NCBI RefSeq assembly: GCF_003313245.1
Contig: NZ_QJSD01000009.1
Location: 59,418 to 123,417 of the forward strand
Reading direction: 5' to 3'
DNA length: 64,000 nucleotides
DNA from: Primorskyibacter marinus
GTDB taxonomy: Bacteria > Pseudomonadota > Alphaproteobacteria > Rhodobacterales > Rhodobacteraceae
Part shown: one piece after another, positions 46,807 through 55,845 of the stretch
Position numbering within the stretch: position 1 is the stretch's first letter
Layout: each line of letters opens with the position of its first letter
Notes under the pieces: generated by a model
What the model was told of the DNA's origin: nothing
What the model saw: the letters and a program-made list of their open reading frames with translations, nothing else
Databases searched by the model: none
Translations under genes and position numbers: made by a program

Positions 46807-47802
46807 ATGCAGACACGACGATTGGGACGCCATGGACCCCAGGTTTCGGCCATCGGCATCGGCGCGATGTCCTTCGCGGGCTTTTACGGCGAAACCACCG
46901 AAGCCGAGGCACACGCGTTGCTGGATACCGCGGTCGAGCTTGGCGTCACCCATCTTGATACGTCCAATATCTATGGGATGGGAAAATCAGAATCCATAAT
47001 CGGCACCTATATCGCCAGTCGCGGCCGCAACCCCTTTCTGATCGCGACAAAAGCCGGAATCACGCGTGATCCGGGCTCTGGCGCGCGCTACTTTGACAAT
47101 TCCGCCGAACATCTCGAAGCCGAACTGGACAAAAGCCTGACACGTCTGGGTGTGGACTGCGTGGACCTTTTCTACGTCCATCGCCGCGAAGCCGCCCGTC
47201 CGATCGAGGAAGTGACCAACACGATGGCAGCGCTGGTCCGCAAGGGCAAAACCCGCGCCATCGGCCTGTCCGAAGTCGCCCCCGCCACGCTGCGCCGCGC
47301 TGCGGCAGTGCATCCAATTGCGGCGGTGCAGTCGGAATATTCGCTGTCGACACGCGCGCCGGAACTTGGCCTGGTGCAGGAATGCGAACGTCAGGGCACG
47401 GCGTTGGTGGCGTTCTCTCCCGTGGGCCGGGCCTTGCTGACCGATCGCCCTCCCACCGCGGATCGCATCGCGGCCTCGGCGTTTCTGGCCGGCAACCCAC
47501 GCTTCACCGAGCCGCATTTCTCCGCAAACATCGCGGCAAGCGCGCCCTTGCGCAGCCTGGCCGCCGAAAGTGGCACCAGTGCGGCCGCATTGGCCATCGC
47601 CTGGCTGATCGCAAAGTCGCCGACTGTCATCCCGATCCCCGGCACCCGCAACCCGGCGCATTTGCGCGAACTGGCCGCAGGAGCGTGCATGGAACTGTCC
47701 GACACCGAACTTGCGCGTATCGAAGCGGCATTGCCGGTCGGCTGGGCGCATGGCGATCGCTACACAGAGGCACAATGGATCGGGCCGGAACGCTATTGCT
47801 AG
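46807..47802 (+). CDS. Aldo/keto reductase
   Basis: 331 residues. MQTRRLGRHGPQVSAIGIGAMSF is the standard N-terminus. The tetrad is Asp and Tyr in VTHLDTSNIYGMG, Lys in FLIATKAGI and His in DLFYVHRREAARPIEE. The cofactor-binding end is VIPIPGTRNPAHLRELAAG. GAGGGATC precedes the ATG. It is distinct from the Tas-like reductase at 19923-20966 and closer to the YajO/perakine-type group. Probable NADPH-dependent reductase of sugar aldehydes or ketones; the substrate is unknown. Confidence 0.88.
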   Translation: MQTRRLGRHGPQVSAIGIGAMSFAGFYGETTEAEAHALLDTAVELGVTHLDTSNIYGMGKSESIIGTYIASRGRNPFLIATKAGITRDPGSGARYFDNSAEHLEAELDKSLTRLGVDCVDLFYVHRREAARPIEEVTNTMAALVRKGKTRAIGLSEVAPATLRRAAAVHPIAAVQSEYSLSTRAPELGLVQECERQGTALVAFSPVGRALLTDRPPTADRIAASAFLAGNPRFTEPHFSANIAASAPLRSLAAESGTSAAALAIAWLIAKSPTVIPIPGTRNPAHLRELAAGACMELSDTELARIEAALPVGWAHGDRYTEAQWIGPERYC

Positions 47803-47987
47803 GATAAGCGGCTTTCCCGCATTGATGGCAACCGCTCATGCCATATCCGAATGTCTCGCCTCAAGCGGCCACCGGCGCGACATTCCAGAAGCCCGTCACC
47901 GCGACCGAGGCAATGGTCGCACATAAAGCCGACCTGCTACACCAATGTCGGACCTCATGCTGAACAACCGTCGCCCGGCGCGGTGGA

Positions 47988-48971
47988 TCAAACCTTCAGA
48001 TTGCGCGCCGATTCCTTGATCGCGTCATACTGACCGGATGGACGGAACCGCCACAAGTAGTCGGGCAACACAGCCTCCATATCGACGGGTTCTATCCCAA
48101 GATCGGCAAACCCTTTGGCACCCTCGGCCACAACATTGTCATGCGCAAGATTTCTGACCTGATCGCGTGTGGCAACCGGGTTGGGGATCAAGCCCAATGT
48201 CACCCTCTCCAGAAGATCAAAAGCCCATGCGATGATTCTAGCGAAGAAAAACGGGATATTCAGGACCAGGCGACGCTTGCGGATCACATTCAGCATCTCC
48301 TGCATCAGCGCCCGAAAGCTCATCACATCGGGACCGCCCAGTTCGTAGATGCCCGGTGCCGCCTCGCCCAGCACACCCATCACCGCGGCCCGTGCGACGT
48401 CATCGACATAGACCGGCTGAAATTTCGTGTCGCCTCCGATCACCGGCAATACCGGACCAAAGCGCGACATGGCCGCGAAACGGTTGAAGAACTCGTCCTC
48501 GCGTCCGAAAATGATTGACGGGCGCAGGATCACGGCATTTGGAAAATGCTCCAGCACGGCCGCTTCGCCCAAGGCTTTGGTACGCCCATACGCGCTGCTG
48601 GCTTCCGGATCCGCACCAATTGCGGAGATCTGCACCAGTGACTTCACGCTGTTCTGCGCAGCCAACCTGGCAACACGCGCGGCACCCTCATGCTGCACCG
48701 CATCAAAGCTGTTCTTGCCGTGCTCAGCCAGAACCCCGACGCAATTGACCACCGCATCAGCCCCCTGCATGACCGCTGCCACGCTCGCATCGTCGCGGAT
48801 GTTGCACAGAACTGGCTCAACCTGCCCAACCACACCGAACGGCTTGACGAAGATCGCGTCATTTGGCCGCCGCACCGCGACCCGGACGCGCCAGCCCAGC
48901 TTGGCCATGCGCAAGGCAATGTAGCGGCCAACAAAGCCGGATCCGCCATAGATGGTCACGAGCTTGGTCAT
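47988..48971 (-). CDS. NDUFA9-like NAD(P)-binding SDR (complex I assembly-type protein)
   Basis: 327 residues from ATG 48971, preceded by AAGGAG; the open frame continues upstream through the antisense of the tRNA gene, which is not coding. An atypical SDR Rossmann motif lies at the very N-terminus (VTIYGGSGFVGRYIALRMAKLGW), followed by NCVGVLAEHGKNSFDAVQHEGA, the YGRTKALGE YxxxK pair and PSIIFGREDEFFNRFA, which is diagnostic of the NDUFA9 subfamily. In alphaproteobacteria the family is linked to NADH dehydrogenase accessory or coenzyme-Q functions. Confidence 0.88.
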   Translation of the reverse strand: MTKLVTIYGGSGFVGRYIALRMAKLGWRVRVAVRRPNDAIFVKPFGVVGQVEPVLCNIRDDASVAAVMQGADAVVNCVGVLAEHGKNSFDAVQHEGAARVARLAAQNSVKSLVQISAIGADPEASSAYGRTKALGEAAVLEHFPNAVILRPSIIFGREDEFFNRFAAMSRFGPVLPVIGGDTKFQPVYVDDVARAAVMGVLGEAAPGIYELGGPDVMSFRALMQEMLNVIRKRRLVLNIPFFFARIIAWAFDLLERVTLGLIPNPVATRDQVRNLAHDNVVAEGAKGFADLGIEPVDMEAVLPDYLWRFRPSGQYDAIKESARNLKV

Positions 48972-49120
48972 ATCGGTAGGCTCCTTGCACAGCAATTCTG
49001 TTGCCTGAATAGCGATGCACAAGGTCGCAGACAAGGTGCCAAGGCACCGCGCGCAAATATCTTCAGAAATCTCGTTGACACGGGTCGCTGTCAGGCTTAA
49101 ACGCCTGCTCCACGACACCT

Positions 49121-49206
<86 letters not shown>

Positions 49207-49287
49207 ATCATCACCACGAAAATTCAATATTTTCAGTAGGTTGATGACTGTCTGCTCCCGTGTGATGTGACACATGGAGTGACACAC

Positions 49288-50652
49288 ATGACAATCACCC
49301 TGTTCGAAAACGGAGCCTTCCTCTTGCAAGCGAAGTTCATTGAGCGTCGAAAAAACGTCTACTATTTTCGTCGTAGAATCCCCCATGACGTGCGCCACAA
49401 GTACCCCGGTAAGCCGGAGAATGATTTCGTTTCGTTGAAGACAAAAGACCCCAAGGTTGCTGCTGAAAGGGCGCATCAACGTGCAGGACAACAGGATGCT
49501 GTTTGGCAGGCGATCAGGAACGGGGAAGACCTAACAACACAGGAAACCCGCGATGCTGCACTTGGTTTGCTTGATCGCCATAAGTTGAAACCGGGACAGC
49601 ATGTCGAGTTCAAACGCGAACACCAACACGCCATTGGACCTGACCGATTTCTGGATGGATTGCGGCATAGCGCCCAGAATGAACTTGGCGAAGTTGATGA
49701 AGACAATCTACTGGAACACGAGAAAATCGCCGTTGATCTGTTTTATGGCAAGAAACTCGTTCCGCTACTTTCGGATGCAGTCGAACTCTATGAGAGCCTT
49801 CAGGGCAAGAAGTCGTCCGACAAGACCAAGGCAAACCGTCGCAATGTAATGAAGGAACTCTATGCTGTTGCTGGCGACATTCCTGTGGACAAGTACACGC
49901 GCCAGCACGCGAACGATCTTGTCAAACGCTTAGCAGCAAAGGGCAACAAGACCGGCACGGTAAAACGGAAGTTAAACTACTTAGCGCCCGTGATGGCGAC
50001 GGCTCTTCGTGAGTACGAGATTGACAAGCAAAATGTTTTTCACCGCCTGCATATCCCCGACTTCGGAGAGGACACCAAAGAGCGTGATCCCTATACGGCT
50101 GGGGAGTTAGAACAACTTAAGGACCTCTATCGCCGGAACGACGACGACATTCGTTGGGCCGCTGCTTTGATGCACGATACAGGGGCAAGGCTGGCAGAGA
50201 TTATCGGCCTTCGCTGCGACGACATCGTACTGGATACAAAGATTCCACATATCCGTTTGGCTCCTCACGACACCAGAAGCATGAAGACAAGACAGTCGGA
50301 GCGAGACGTTCCTTTAGTTGGGACTGCGCTTTGGGCTGCACGGCGTATCAAAGGCAAGTCCAAGGGGCACTATGCGTTTCCAAGGTACGAGGGTGCCGAC
50401 GGGTTCAAGAGTACCCACGCCTCCAATGCCATCAACAGCTCATTGAAGAGCGTAGTTCCCGGTAAGACAGGCCACTGCTTTCGCCACGCCATGAGAGACC
50501 GTCTTCGAAACGTCGAATGCCCTTCTGAAGTCGCAAACGCTATCTGTGGCTGGAAGACTGATGGCGTCGGTGAAGGTTATGGAAAGGGGTATTCCTTGGA
50601 CGTAAAGCTGAAATGGCTGAGCAAGGTCGCATCGCCATTTGAAGAAGCCTAG
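49288..50652 (+). CDS. Tyrosine recombinase / phage-type integrase
   Basis: 454 residues from ATG 49288, 8 bases after GGAG; a GTG at 49267 is in frame. The N-terminal part (YYFRRRIPHDVRHKYPGK...FVSLKTKDPKVAAERA) resembles the DUF6538-type arm-binding domain. A core-binding SAM-like region follows, then the catalytic domain with Arg in MHDTGARLAEIIGLRCDD, His-x-x-Arg in GHCFRHAMRD and the nucleophile Tyr near GEGYGKGYS. It should integrate and excise the island at tRNA-Leu(CAG). It reads away from the tRNA, which is usual. Confidence 0.92.
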   Translation: MTITLFENGAFLLQAKFIERRKNVYYFRRRIPHDVRHKYPGKPENDFVSLKTKDPKVAAERAHQRAGQQDAVWQAIRNGEDLTTQETRDAALGLLDRHKLKPGQHVEFKREHQHAIGPDRFLDGLRHSAQNELGEVDEDNLLEHEKIAVDLFYGKKLVPLLSDAVELYESLQGKKSSDKTKANRRNVMKELYAVAGDIPVDKYTRQHANDLVKRLAAKGNKTGTVKRKLNYLAPVMATALREYEIDKQNVFHRLHIPDFGEDTKERDPYTAGELEQLKDLYRRNDDDIRWAAALMHDTGARLAEIIGLRCDDIVLDTKIPHIRLAPHDTRSMKTRQSERDVPLVGTALWAARRIKGKSKGHYAFPRYEGADGFKSTHASNAINSSLKSVVPGKTGHCFRHAMRDRLRNVECPSEVANAICGWKTDGVGEGYGKGYSLDVKLKWLSKVASPFEEA

Positions 50653-50988
50653 CCCAGCGCACTTTGTCTATCGCTCTTGATAATTAGATCCGGAAATCAG
50701 CGTTACCCTGCCCAACTCTGTACCGTATAGGAGCAAGGGAACGCTTTGGCTCCATATGGGAGTAACAGATTCAAGAAGCGGAATGTTAATCCGTAGCCAT
50801 GGCCTGATTTCTGTCTTGGTGGCTTTTAAAGACAAAAACTGCCCCTCAATACCCTCTGAGAGCCAATCTACTGAGGGCTGAGGTGGGGTCTTTCATCTTG
50901 ACGACGTGACCCTGCCAAACGCCAATAATCGAACCAGACCAACTGGGAATCCTGACTTTCGGGTCCAAGGGCTTCCAAACCAGACGCT
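50653..50988. other. Spacer between integrase and replicase leader
   Basis: No gene seen in this stretch of about 335 bp. It contains CCCTC-N16-GAGGG enclosing AGAGCCAAT (50852-50877). A very similar block recurs at 52805-52828, CCCTC-N14-GAGGG around AGAGCCAAT, so these are probably paired regulatory or replication signals. A promoter for the replicase gene should also be here. Confidence 0.45.
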
Positions 50989-51060
50989 CCAAAAATCCAA
51001 TCAACCCATGAAGGGCAGTCTCCACACCGAGGCTGCCTTTTTCTGTTTTCGTACAAGGAG
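50989..51060 (+). promoter_or_regulatory. Leader module copy 1: 12-mer + terminator-like hairpin + SD (replicase)
   Basis: CCAAAAATCCAA (50989-51000), 11 bases, then AGGGCAGTCTC-cacacc-GAGGCTGCCTT (51012-51039; 11 bp with two G-T pairs) running into a T-tract (51038-51042), then AAGGAG (51055-51060) before ATG 51071. The same order, stem length and loop length recur at 52718-52784. An intrinsic-terminator-like hairpin immediately before a ribosome binding site suggests attenuation or antitermination control. Confidence 0.6.
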
Positions 51061-51070
51061 AAAGCAACAC

Positions 51071-52411
51071 ATGCCTTTCGATCAAACACACGTTGAAACT
51101 CCCGACTTGGGGCAAGCCCTCAGAAGCGCTGGGCGAGCACATCTGTTCTGGGTCGTGAACTCAAAGGACGCAGAGCAGTTCGTGCAGGACCTTTTTGACC
51201 TGACAGACGGCTACGAAATGGCGACCAAGGTCAGGCAGAGGGCACGGAACAAGTCGGCAGTGGAAACCTTCAAGCGTTGCCTTGCCACTTGGGCCACTTC
51301 CCTGATCCGAAACAGCCAAGACAAGGACGCGCTGGGCTATCTTTATTGTCTCAGTGGACACAAGAACCTGAAAGGCTCCTGCATGACTGACCGGGGGCTT
51401 CGGAGCATCACCAAGGCTTGGGAAGAGATCGGCCTGCATGAGGTGCGTAACGGCTTTCAACAAAAGGAGACGTGGGAAGAGGTAGAAATCGAAGGGAAGC
51501 GCTGGGCGAACAGATACCAACCGACAGTGAGGCTCCTAAATCTGGCTGCCAAGCACGGCATTTTTCCAGAGACACTGGACCAGCATTTCGAAACCGATCT
51601 GGAGCGGTTCAAGCCGATCAGGTTGAGGGCCAGAAAGGAAGGATGGCGGGATCACGACAAAGGAAAGATCATGGCCTTTGCGAATACGGCCAAGGTTCAG
51701 AAGCTATCAAGGGAAATCAAACAGCTAAATGAATATCTGGCAGAGCAAACTTTCGAAGGAACCCCTCACCCCACCCTATTCCGCAGCTTCAACAACGGGG
51801 ATGATACCGATTTCCGATGGAACAAGGGCGGACGGTTCTATGCCGTTGGATATGGCAACTATCAGGGCCTCAGTTCAGACAATCGGAGGAAGATCACGAT
51901 CAACGGCAAAGCCACGACTGAGTTGGACATACGGGCCAGCCATCCAACACTGGTCTATGGCTTGCTGGAGGAATACCTTGACGTTGAAAGGGACCCCTAC
52001 GAGATGCCGGGGCTGGACAGGTTGCTGGCGAAGAGAACGATTGTTGCCATGATCGGAAATGGTGGGAGTTTGGACAGGTGGCCGAAGGATTTGAAAGCTG
52101 AGTACACCGATGAAACTGGCAAGCCCTTTCCCAAGCTGACCGGCAAACAGGCTTGCAAGATCGTGCTGAAGCGTCACCCCTGCTTTTCACGCTTGGAAGA
52201 GGCTTCTTTGGACTGGTCAAAGCTACAATTTGTCGAAGCGGAAATCCTGCTCAAAGCAATGCGTGTCTTGAAAAACGAGTTAGCCACGCCCTCGTTGCCA
52301 GTTCATGACAGTCTGATCGTTCCCGAGGACAAGAAAGGACTGGCACGGCACGTCTTGCAGAGTGCGTTCTACGACCACTGCGGCATCACCCCCAAGATCG
52401 AAGGGAAGTAG
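51071..52411 (+). CDS. Replicase-like protein with family-A-polymerase-like palm motifs
   Basis: 446 residues from ATG 51071 (AAGGAG upstream; the frame extends 55 codons further without support). I recognise it as a member of an uncharacterised mobile-element family with a conserved C-terminal half. Motifs resemble the family A DNA polymerase/T7 RNA polymerase palm: ELDIRASHPTLVY (Asp286, motif A-like), LLAKRTIVAMIGNGGS (about 317-332, motif B-like) and LPVHDSLIVP (His412-Asp413, motif C-like). The N-terminal 200 or so residues (KRWANRYQPTVRLLNLAAKHG) are helical and might bind DNA or prime. It is followed by repeat-rich DNA that could be its origin. A polymerase role is inferred from motif order, not proven. 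Confidence 0.6.
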   Translation: MPFDQTHVETPDLGQALRSAGRAHLFWVVNSKDAEQFVQDLFDLTDGYEMATKVRQRARNKSAVETFKRCLATWATSLIRNSQDKDALGYLYCLSGHKNLKGSCMTDRGLRSITKAWEEIGLHEVRNGFQQKETWEEVEIEGKRWANRYQPTVRLLNLAAKHGIFPETLDQHFETDLERFKPIRLRARKEGWRDHDKGKIMAFANTAKVQKLSREIKQLNEYLAEQTFEGTPHPTLFRSFNNGDDTDFRWNKGGRFYAVGYGNYQGLSSDNRRKITINGKATTELDIRASHPTLVYGLLEEYLDVERDPYEMPGLDRLLAKRTIVAMIGNGGSLDRWPKDLKAEYTDETGKPFPKLTGKQACKIVLKRHPCFSRLEEASLDWSKLQFVEAEILLKAMRVLKNELATPSLPVHDSLIVPEDKKGLARHVLQSAFYDHCGITPKIEGK

Positions 52412-52717
52412 CCTGAGCAGTCAACTATTTTTCATGACACAAGAGAAAAGCAAAGCTGTGTTGGGGCTTAGGTCCATATGCATAGAGATCTCTGAGCAAG
52501 GTCTACCCCAGCTAGGGACCTAGGGGGCTTAGGTCGTATCTGGGGGAATACCTGACAGTGGGGAGATAAGGATACTGCGGTAAGGTCCTACCGTAAGTGG
52601 GTGTACCTAATCCTTAACACCCCCCTAGAGCATTACCTTGTACGCTAAGAACAGACCCTTGGCTGAGGTTCCAGTTACTCCCCTAAGCCCGCTGACCAAA
52701 CAGCGCATCACCCACAC
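52412..52717. other. Repeat-rich non-coding block, candidate replication origin of the island
   Basis: About 300 bp without a gene, dense in related short motifs: GGGGCTTAGGTC twice in direct orientation (52463-52474 and 52524-52535), further CCTA/TAGG blocks, the perfect palindrome AGAGATCTCT (52484-52493) and CGGTA-aggtcc-TACCG (52578-52593). It follows the replicase-like gene directly. Iteron-like repeats downstream of a replication gene suggest an origin, though a recombination or regulatory site is also possible. Confidence 0.45.
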
Positions 52718-52784
52718 CCAAAAATCCAAACGCAAACCAAGGCCGGGGAATCTTCTCTCCGGTCTTTTTCACATTCAACAGGAG
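52718..52784 (+). promoter_or_regulatory. Leader module copy 2: 12-mer + terminator-like hairpin + SD (small gene)
   Basis: CCAAAAATCCAA (52718-52729), 9 bases, then AAGGCCGGGGA-atcttc-TCTCCGGTCTT (52739-52766; 11 bp with two G-T pairs) running into TTTTT (52765-52769), then AGGAG (52780-52784) before ATG 52791. Same architecture as 50989-51060 while the stem sequences differ, so the structure seems to be what is kept. Confidence 0.6.
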
Positions 52785-52790
52785 ACAGAT

Positions 52791-53156
52791 ATGAACCAGA
52801 TCACCCCTCAGAGCCAATATACCGAGGGCACAGAGCCATCCCAGCACTTTACGACCCGACACCCCCGAAAGACCAAGGTCCCCACTCAGCCCACAAGAAA
52901 ATGGACGACCGAATGGCATGGCCTAGAAGACGCCCAAGGCATCCTAGCCCAACATGGAAGGATCAGGGTTCAACTCTGGCCTGACCAATGGGTGATCGCT
53001 GTCAGGAACAGCAACCGGAACAAGTGGGATACTGTGTCCTTCCATTGGGAATGCCGTGGAGTGGTGGAGGTGCTGAGGGAAAAGCAGAATGTGAAGCAGG
53101 CGAAGCATTTGGCGGACGATTATGAACAGGTCAGGCAGGCTTTGATGGCGCTGTAG
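52791..53156 (+). CDS. Small basic protein of the island, unrecognised
   Basis: 121 residues from ATG 52791, preceded by CAGGAG; the frame runs 51 codons longer across the leader hairpin. A polar, basic, probably disordered N-terminus (TRHPRKTKVPTQPTRKWTTEW) is followed by a compact-looking part (GRIRVQLWPDQWVIAVRNSNRNKWDTVSFHWECRGVVEVL) and a helical end (KQAKHLADDYEQVRQALMAL). No family recognised. Sharing a leader type with the replicase suggests joint control, perhaps as a replication or DNA-binding accessory; this is inference. Confidence 0.65.
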   Translation: MNQITPQSQYTEGTEPSQHFTTRHPRKTKVPTQPTRKWTTEWHGLEDAQGILAQHGRIRVQLWPDQWVIAVRNSNRNKWDTVSFHWECRGVVEVLREKQNVKQAKHLADDYEQVRQALMAL

Positions 53157-53442
53157 AAGCGATGTACCGGGGGCTGGATGACATTGCTCGCAAGCCCGCC
53201 CCAATCAAGCACTCGCAAGCACTCAGCCCTTGAAAACTCCTTAGGATTTAGGCTCTCCCTCCTACAAAAAAGGGCGGGAAGCGGTCGTTCTCTGCGCTTT
53301 GCGCCAACGACAGTTATGTGCTCGAACCGGGCCGTGCAAGTCGCTCAAGGGTGCATACGCTGCACTTTTCTAATGTTGATAAATGGCTGAACTTCCATCA
53401 ATCTTCGTCAGGCAGTGCTGATAGATTTGAAGCGGAGCAAGA

Positions 53443-55845
53443 ATGCCCTTTCCAGAGAACTTTGATACTGAACGATGCTTACTGTTTTTAGGTTCCGGCT
53501 TTTCAGCAGCAGCTACAAATAAACGGTCTGGGAATCCGCCAGTAGGAAACGGTCTTCAGAAGACAATTCTGTCCGAAATTGATGAAGAGAACGCGGATAT
53601 TGATCTGAAGGACGCAGCCTCTTATGCCGCTAGAAGAGGGGTAGACTTGTATGGCCTGCTGCACGAGCTTTTTGTTATCACGGGATTGAATGATGAGCAG
53701 AAGACAATTTTGGACAAGCCGTGGAGAAGAATTTATACCACAAATTACGATGATGCTGTCGAGTTCTTCGAGAAGGACAGGGGCACCGGAAATCGCCGCT
53801 CAAGTTTTTCAATTGATGACGAGAGGCCTCGCAAGTTTCCTTCAAACTCCGTAGTGCATTTGCATGGTTACATTCATTCTTGTGACAAGAAAAACGTTCT
53901 TTCACAACTTGTTCTTGATCATCGCTCATATTCAGAGCAGGCAGCGTTGGCGAGCCCATGGTGGGATCAGTTTGAAAGAGACATTCAAGGCGCTCAATGG
54001 ATAATATTTGTGGGGTACAACTTGAACGACTTTGCTGTTTCCAAATACTTGACGAAAGACCCGCGAGTTTCCCAGAAAACTAGATTCATATTGCGTGATC
54101 CCGTCAGAGACTACATTCGCGATAGACTAGAAGGATACGGCGCAGTTGATACAATTGAGACTTCTGGTTTCGCCCAAGCTTGTGCCAACGCTAAAACTCA
54201 TGAACCGATCAGCAATTTCAACCAATTGCAAGCCTTTCGACTGATCGACCCTTATAAGGACAATAAGGCTGTCGCGCGGCCAACTCCAGTTGAGATTGAG
54301 ACCTTTCTGACACGGGGCAACTACAATTTTCAATCTTTGGCCTCGACCTATCCAAAGGCCGAATTCGCTCTGCCACGAAAGGCGAAGATTACAGAAGCTA
54401 TTGAGGCACTTTCAGATTCGAAGACGCTGTTGCTTCATTCTCGAACCGCCAACGGAAAGAGCATCTTTGCCGATATGCTCAGCCTCGAACTGTCGGCTGC
54501 TGGCAAGAGTTGTGTACGCTACACAAGTCATAGTGACATCCCCCCGTCAGAGATTGAATTTCTTTCTCAAGTGAATGATCTTGTTGTTTTTTTCAGAACC
54601 TATGACGATGTGGTAGCGATGTCCGACGAAGTTGCCGAGTTGCGGGCGAACGCGACCTTCATTGTCGAAATTAACACCGGCACAGATCAAGTCCGGCGAA
54701 GCGAGGTGCACAGTTTCTTGCCGAGCCCAATTGGTAGATTGGATCTGAATCCATTTGAAAGAAAGGACCGACAAGATTTCGGAGAACTTCTTTCGCGTTC
54801 GGGCATTCCATCAGAGGGACTTGACCTCTCGGGTACAGGCCGGACTGAGTTGCGCGATCATCTCGTTGACTTGTTGAAAAGCCCATACGTCAAGGAGCGT
54901 TTGAGCAAGGCGATCAAACCCTTACTAGACGACAAAGAAGCAATGAAAGTGATTGCGACTGCGTGTGTGATGAGAGCATTCTCAATTCACGTCGGGATTG
55001 ATTTCATCCGTGCGATTACAGGGGGCGATCCCTTTGATATCCTTCTGAAAAATGAAATCGCAGCTCTTGAGTTTGGCTCTTTGTCTCCAGATTCGCTTGC
55101 ATTACACTCCGCAGTCTTTAGCGAGTATTTCTTAAAGGAACATGTGGGTTCGCACGGCACTGTAAGCGTCATTTGTCGCTTGGCGATAGAGGCGGCAAAA
55201 CGCAAAAAAAATGGTGCGAACCTTAGTTCCCAGCGAAGCCGGGAAGCCCGCAAGGCTCTTGGAGCACTTCTCCAATACGGTAGAGTATCGTCTCTGCTTG
55301 GTTTTGGCCCAGAAGGACAGAAATCCATAACTGACCTTTATGAAACACTTAGAGACAACATCATAATCAACGATGAGCCGCTGTTCTGGTTGCAATATAG
55401 CATTTTCATGCAGGACTTAGGCAATTATAGCATGGCGCGAAAACACCTAGAATCCGCATATCTACGAGCAGAAGCGACCGAAGGTTTCCGAACCTATCAA
55501 CTAGATACGAATTATCTGAAGCTAATCCTTCAAGCACCTGCGGATGAAGATGATTTTCCAGGCGACACTGAAATTCTGTTCGATCTTATCGACAAGGTAC
55601 ATAACATGCTGTCGGCACCTGATCACAGAGTTCATGCAATTCGAGTGCTAGAAGACATCAAAGTCTTCTGCGTCAACCATGGTGCAGACCTCACTGATGG
55701 GGAACGTCAAAGGCTGTCCATCCAGTGCTTAGGAATTGTGGGGACACTTGAAGCATTGAATCTTGGTATCAAAACCGAATTTGAAACCGACAGATCAAAA
55801 GTTGCAGTTATAGAGGCCGTGACTTTGCTCGCGGCAGGTGCATGA
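53443..55845 (+). CDS. SIR2-like NADase + P-loop NTPase protein, candidate anti-phage defence
   Basis: 800 residues. The SIR2-like domain (about 1-230) has the Rossmann GSGFS (17-21), TTNYDDAVE with the catalytic Asn101, HLHGY with His141 and IIFVGYNLNDFAVSKYL. A P-loop NTPase region follows with LLLHSRTANGKS (Walker A-like, 333-340), then a helical, TPR-like C-terminus (LQYSIFMQDLGNYSMARKHLESAYLRA). SIR2-STAND/Avs-type and Dsr proteins with this plan sense phage proteins and then deplete NAD+. It stands alone in its transcription unit and has low-GC composition, in line with a cargo defence gene. The trigger and exact family are unknown. Confidence 0.75.
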   Translation: MPFPENFDTERCLLFLGSGFSAAATNKRSGNPPVGNGLQKTILSEIDEENADIDLKDAASYAARRGVDLYGLLHELFVITGLNDEQKTILDKPWRRIYTTNYDDAVEFFEKDRGTGNRRSSFSIDDERPRKFPSNSVVHLHGYIHSCDKKNVLSQLVLDHRSYSEQAALASPWWDQFERDIQGAQWIIFVGYNLNDFAVSKYLTKDPRVSQKTRFILRDPVRDYIRDRLEGYGAVDTIETSGFAQACANAKTHEPISNFNQLQAFRLIDPYKDNKAVARPTPVEIETFLTRGNYNFQSLASTYPKAEFALPRKAKITEAIEALSDSKTLLLHSRTANGKSIFADMLSLELSAAGKSCVRYTSHSDIPPSEIEFLSQVNDLVVFFRTYDDVVAMSDEVAELRANATFIVEINTGTDQVRRSEVHSFLPSPIGRLDLNPFERKDRQDFGELLSRSGIPSEGLDLSGTGRTELRDHLVDLLKSPYVKERLSKAIKPLLDDKEAMKVIATACVMRAFSIHVGIDFIRAITGGDPFDILLKNEIAALEFGSLSPDSLALHSAVFSEYFLKEHVGSHGTVSVICRLAIEAAKRKKNGANLSSQRSREARKALGALLQYGRVSSLLGFGPEGQKSITDLYETLRDNIIINDEPLFWLQYSIFMQDLGNYSMARKHLESAYLRAEATEGFRTYQLDTNYLKLILQAPADEDDFPGDTEILFDLIDKVHNMLSAPDHRVHAIRVLEDIKVFCVNHGADLTDGERQRLSIQCLGIVGTLEALNLGIKTEFETDRSKVAVIEAVTLLAAGA

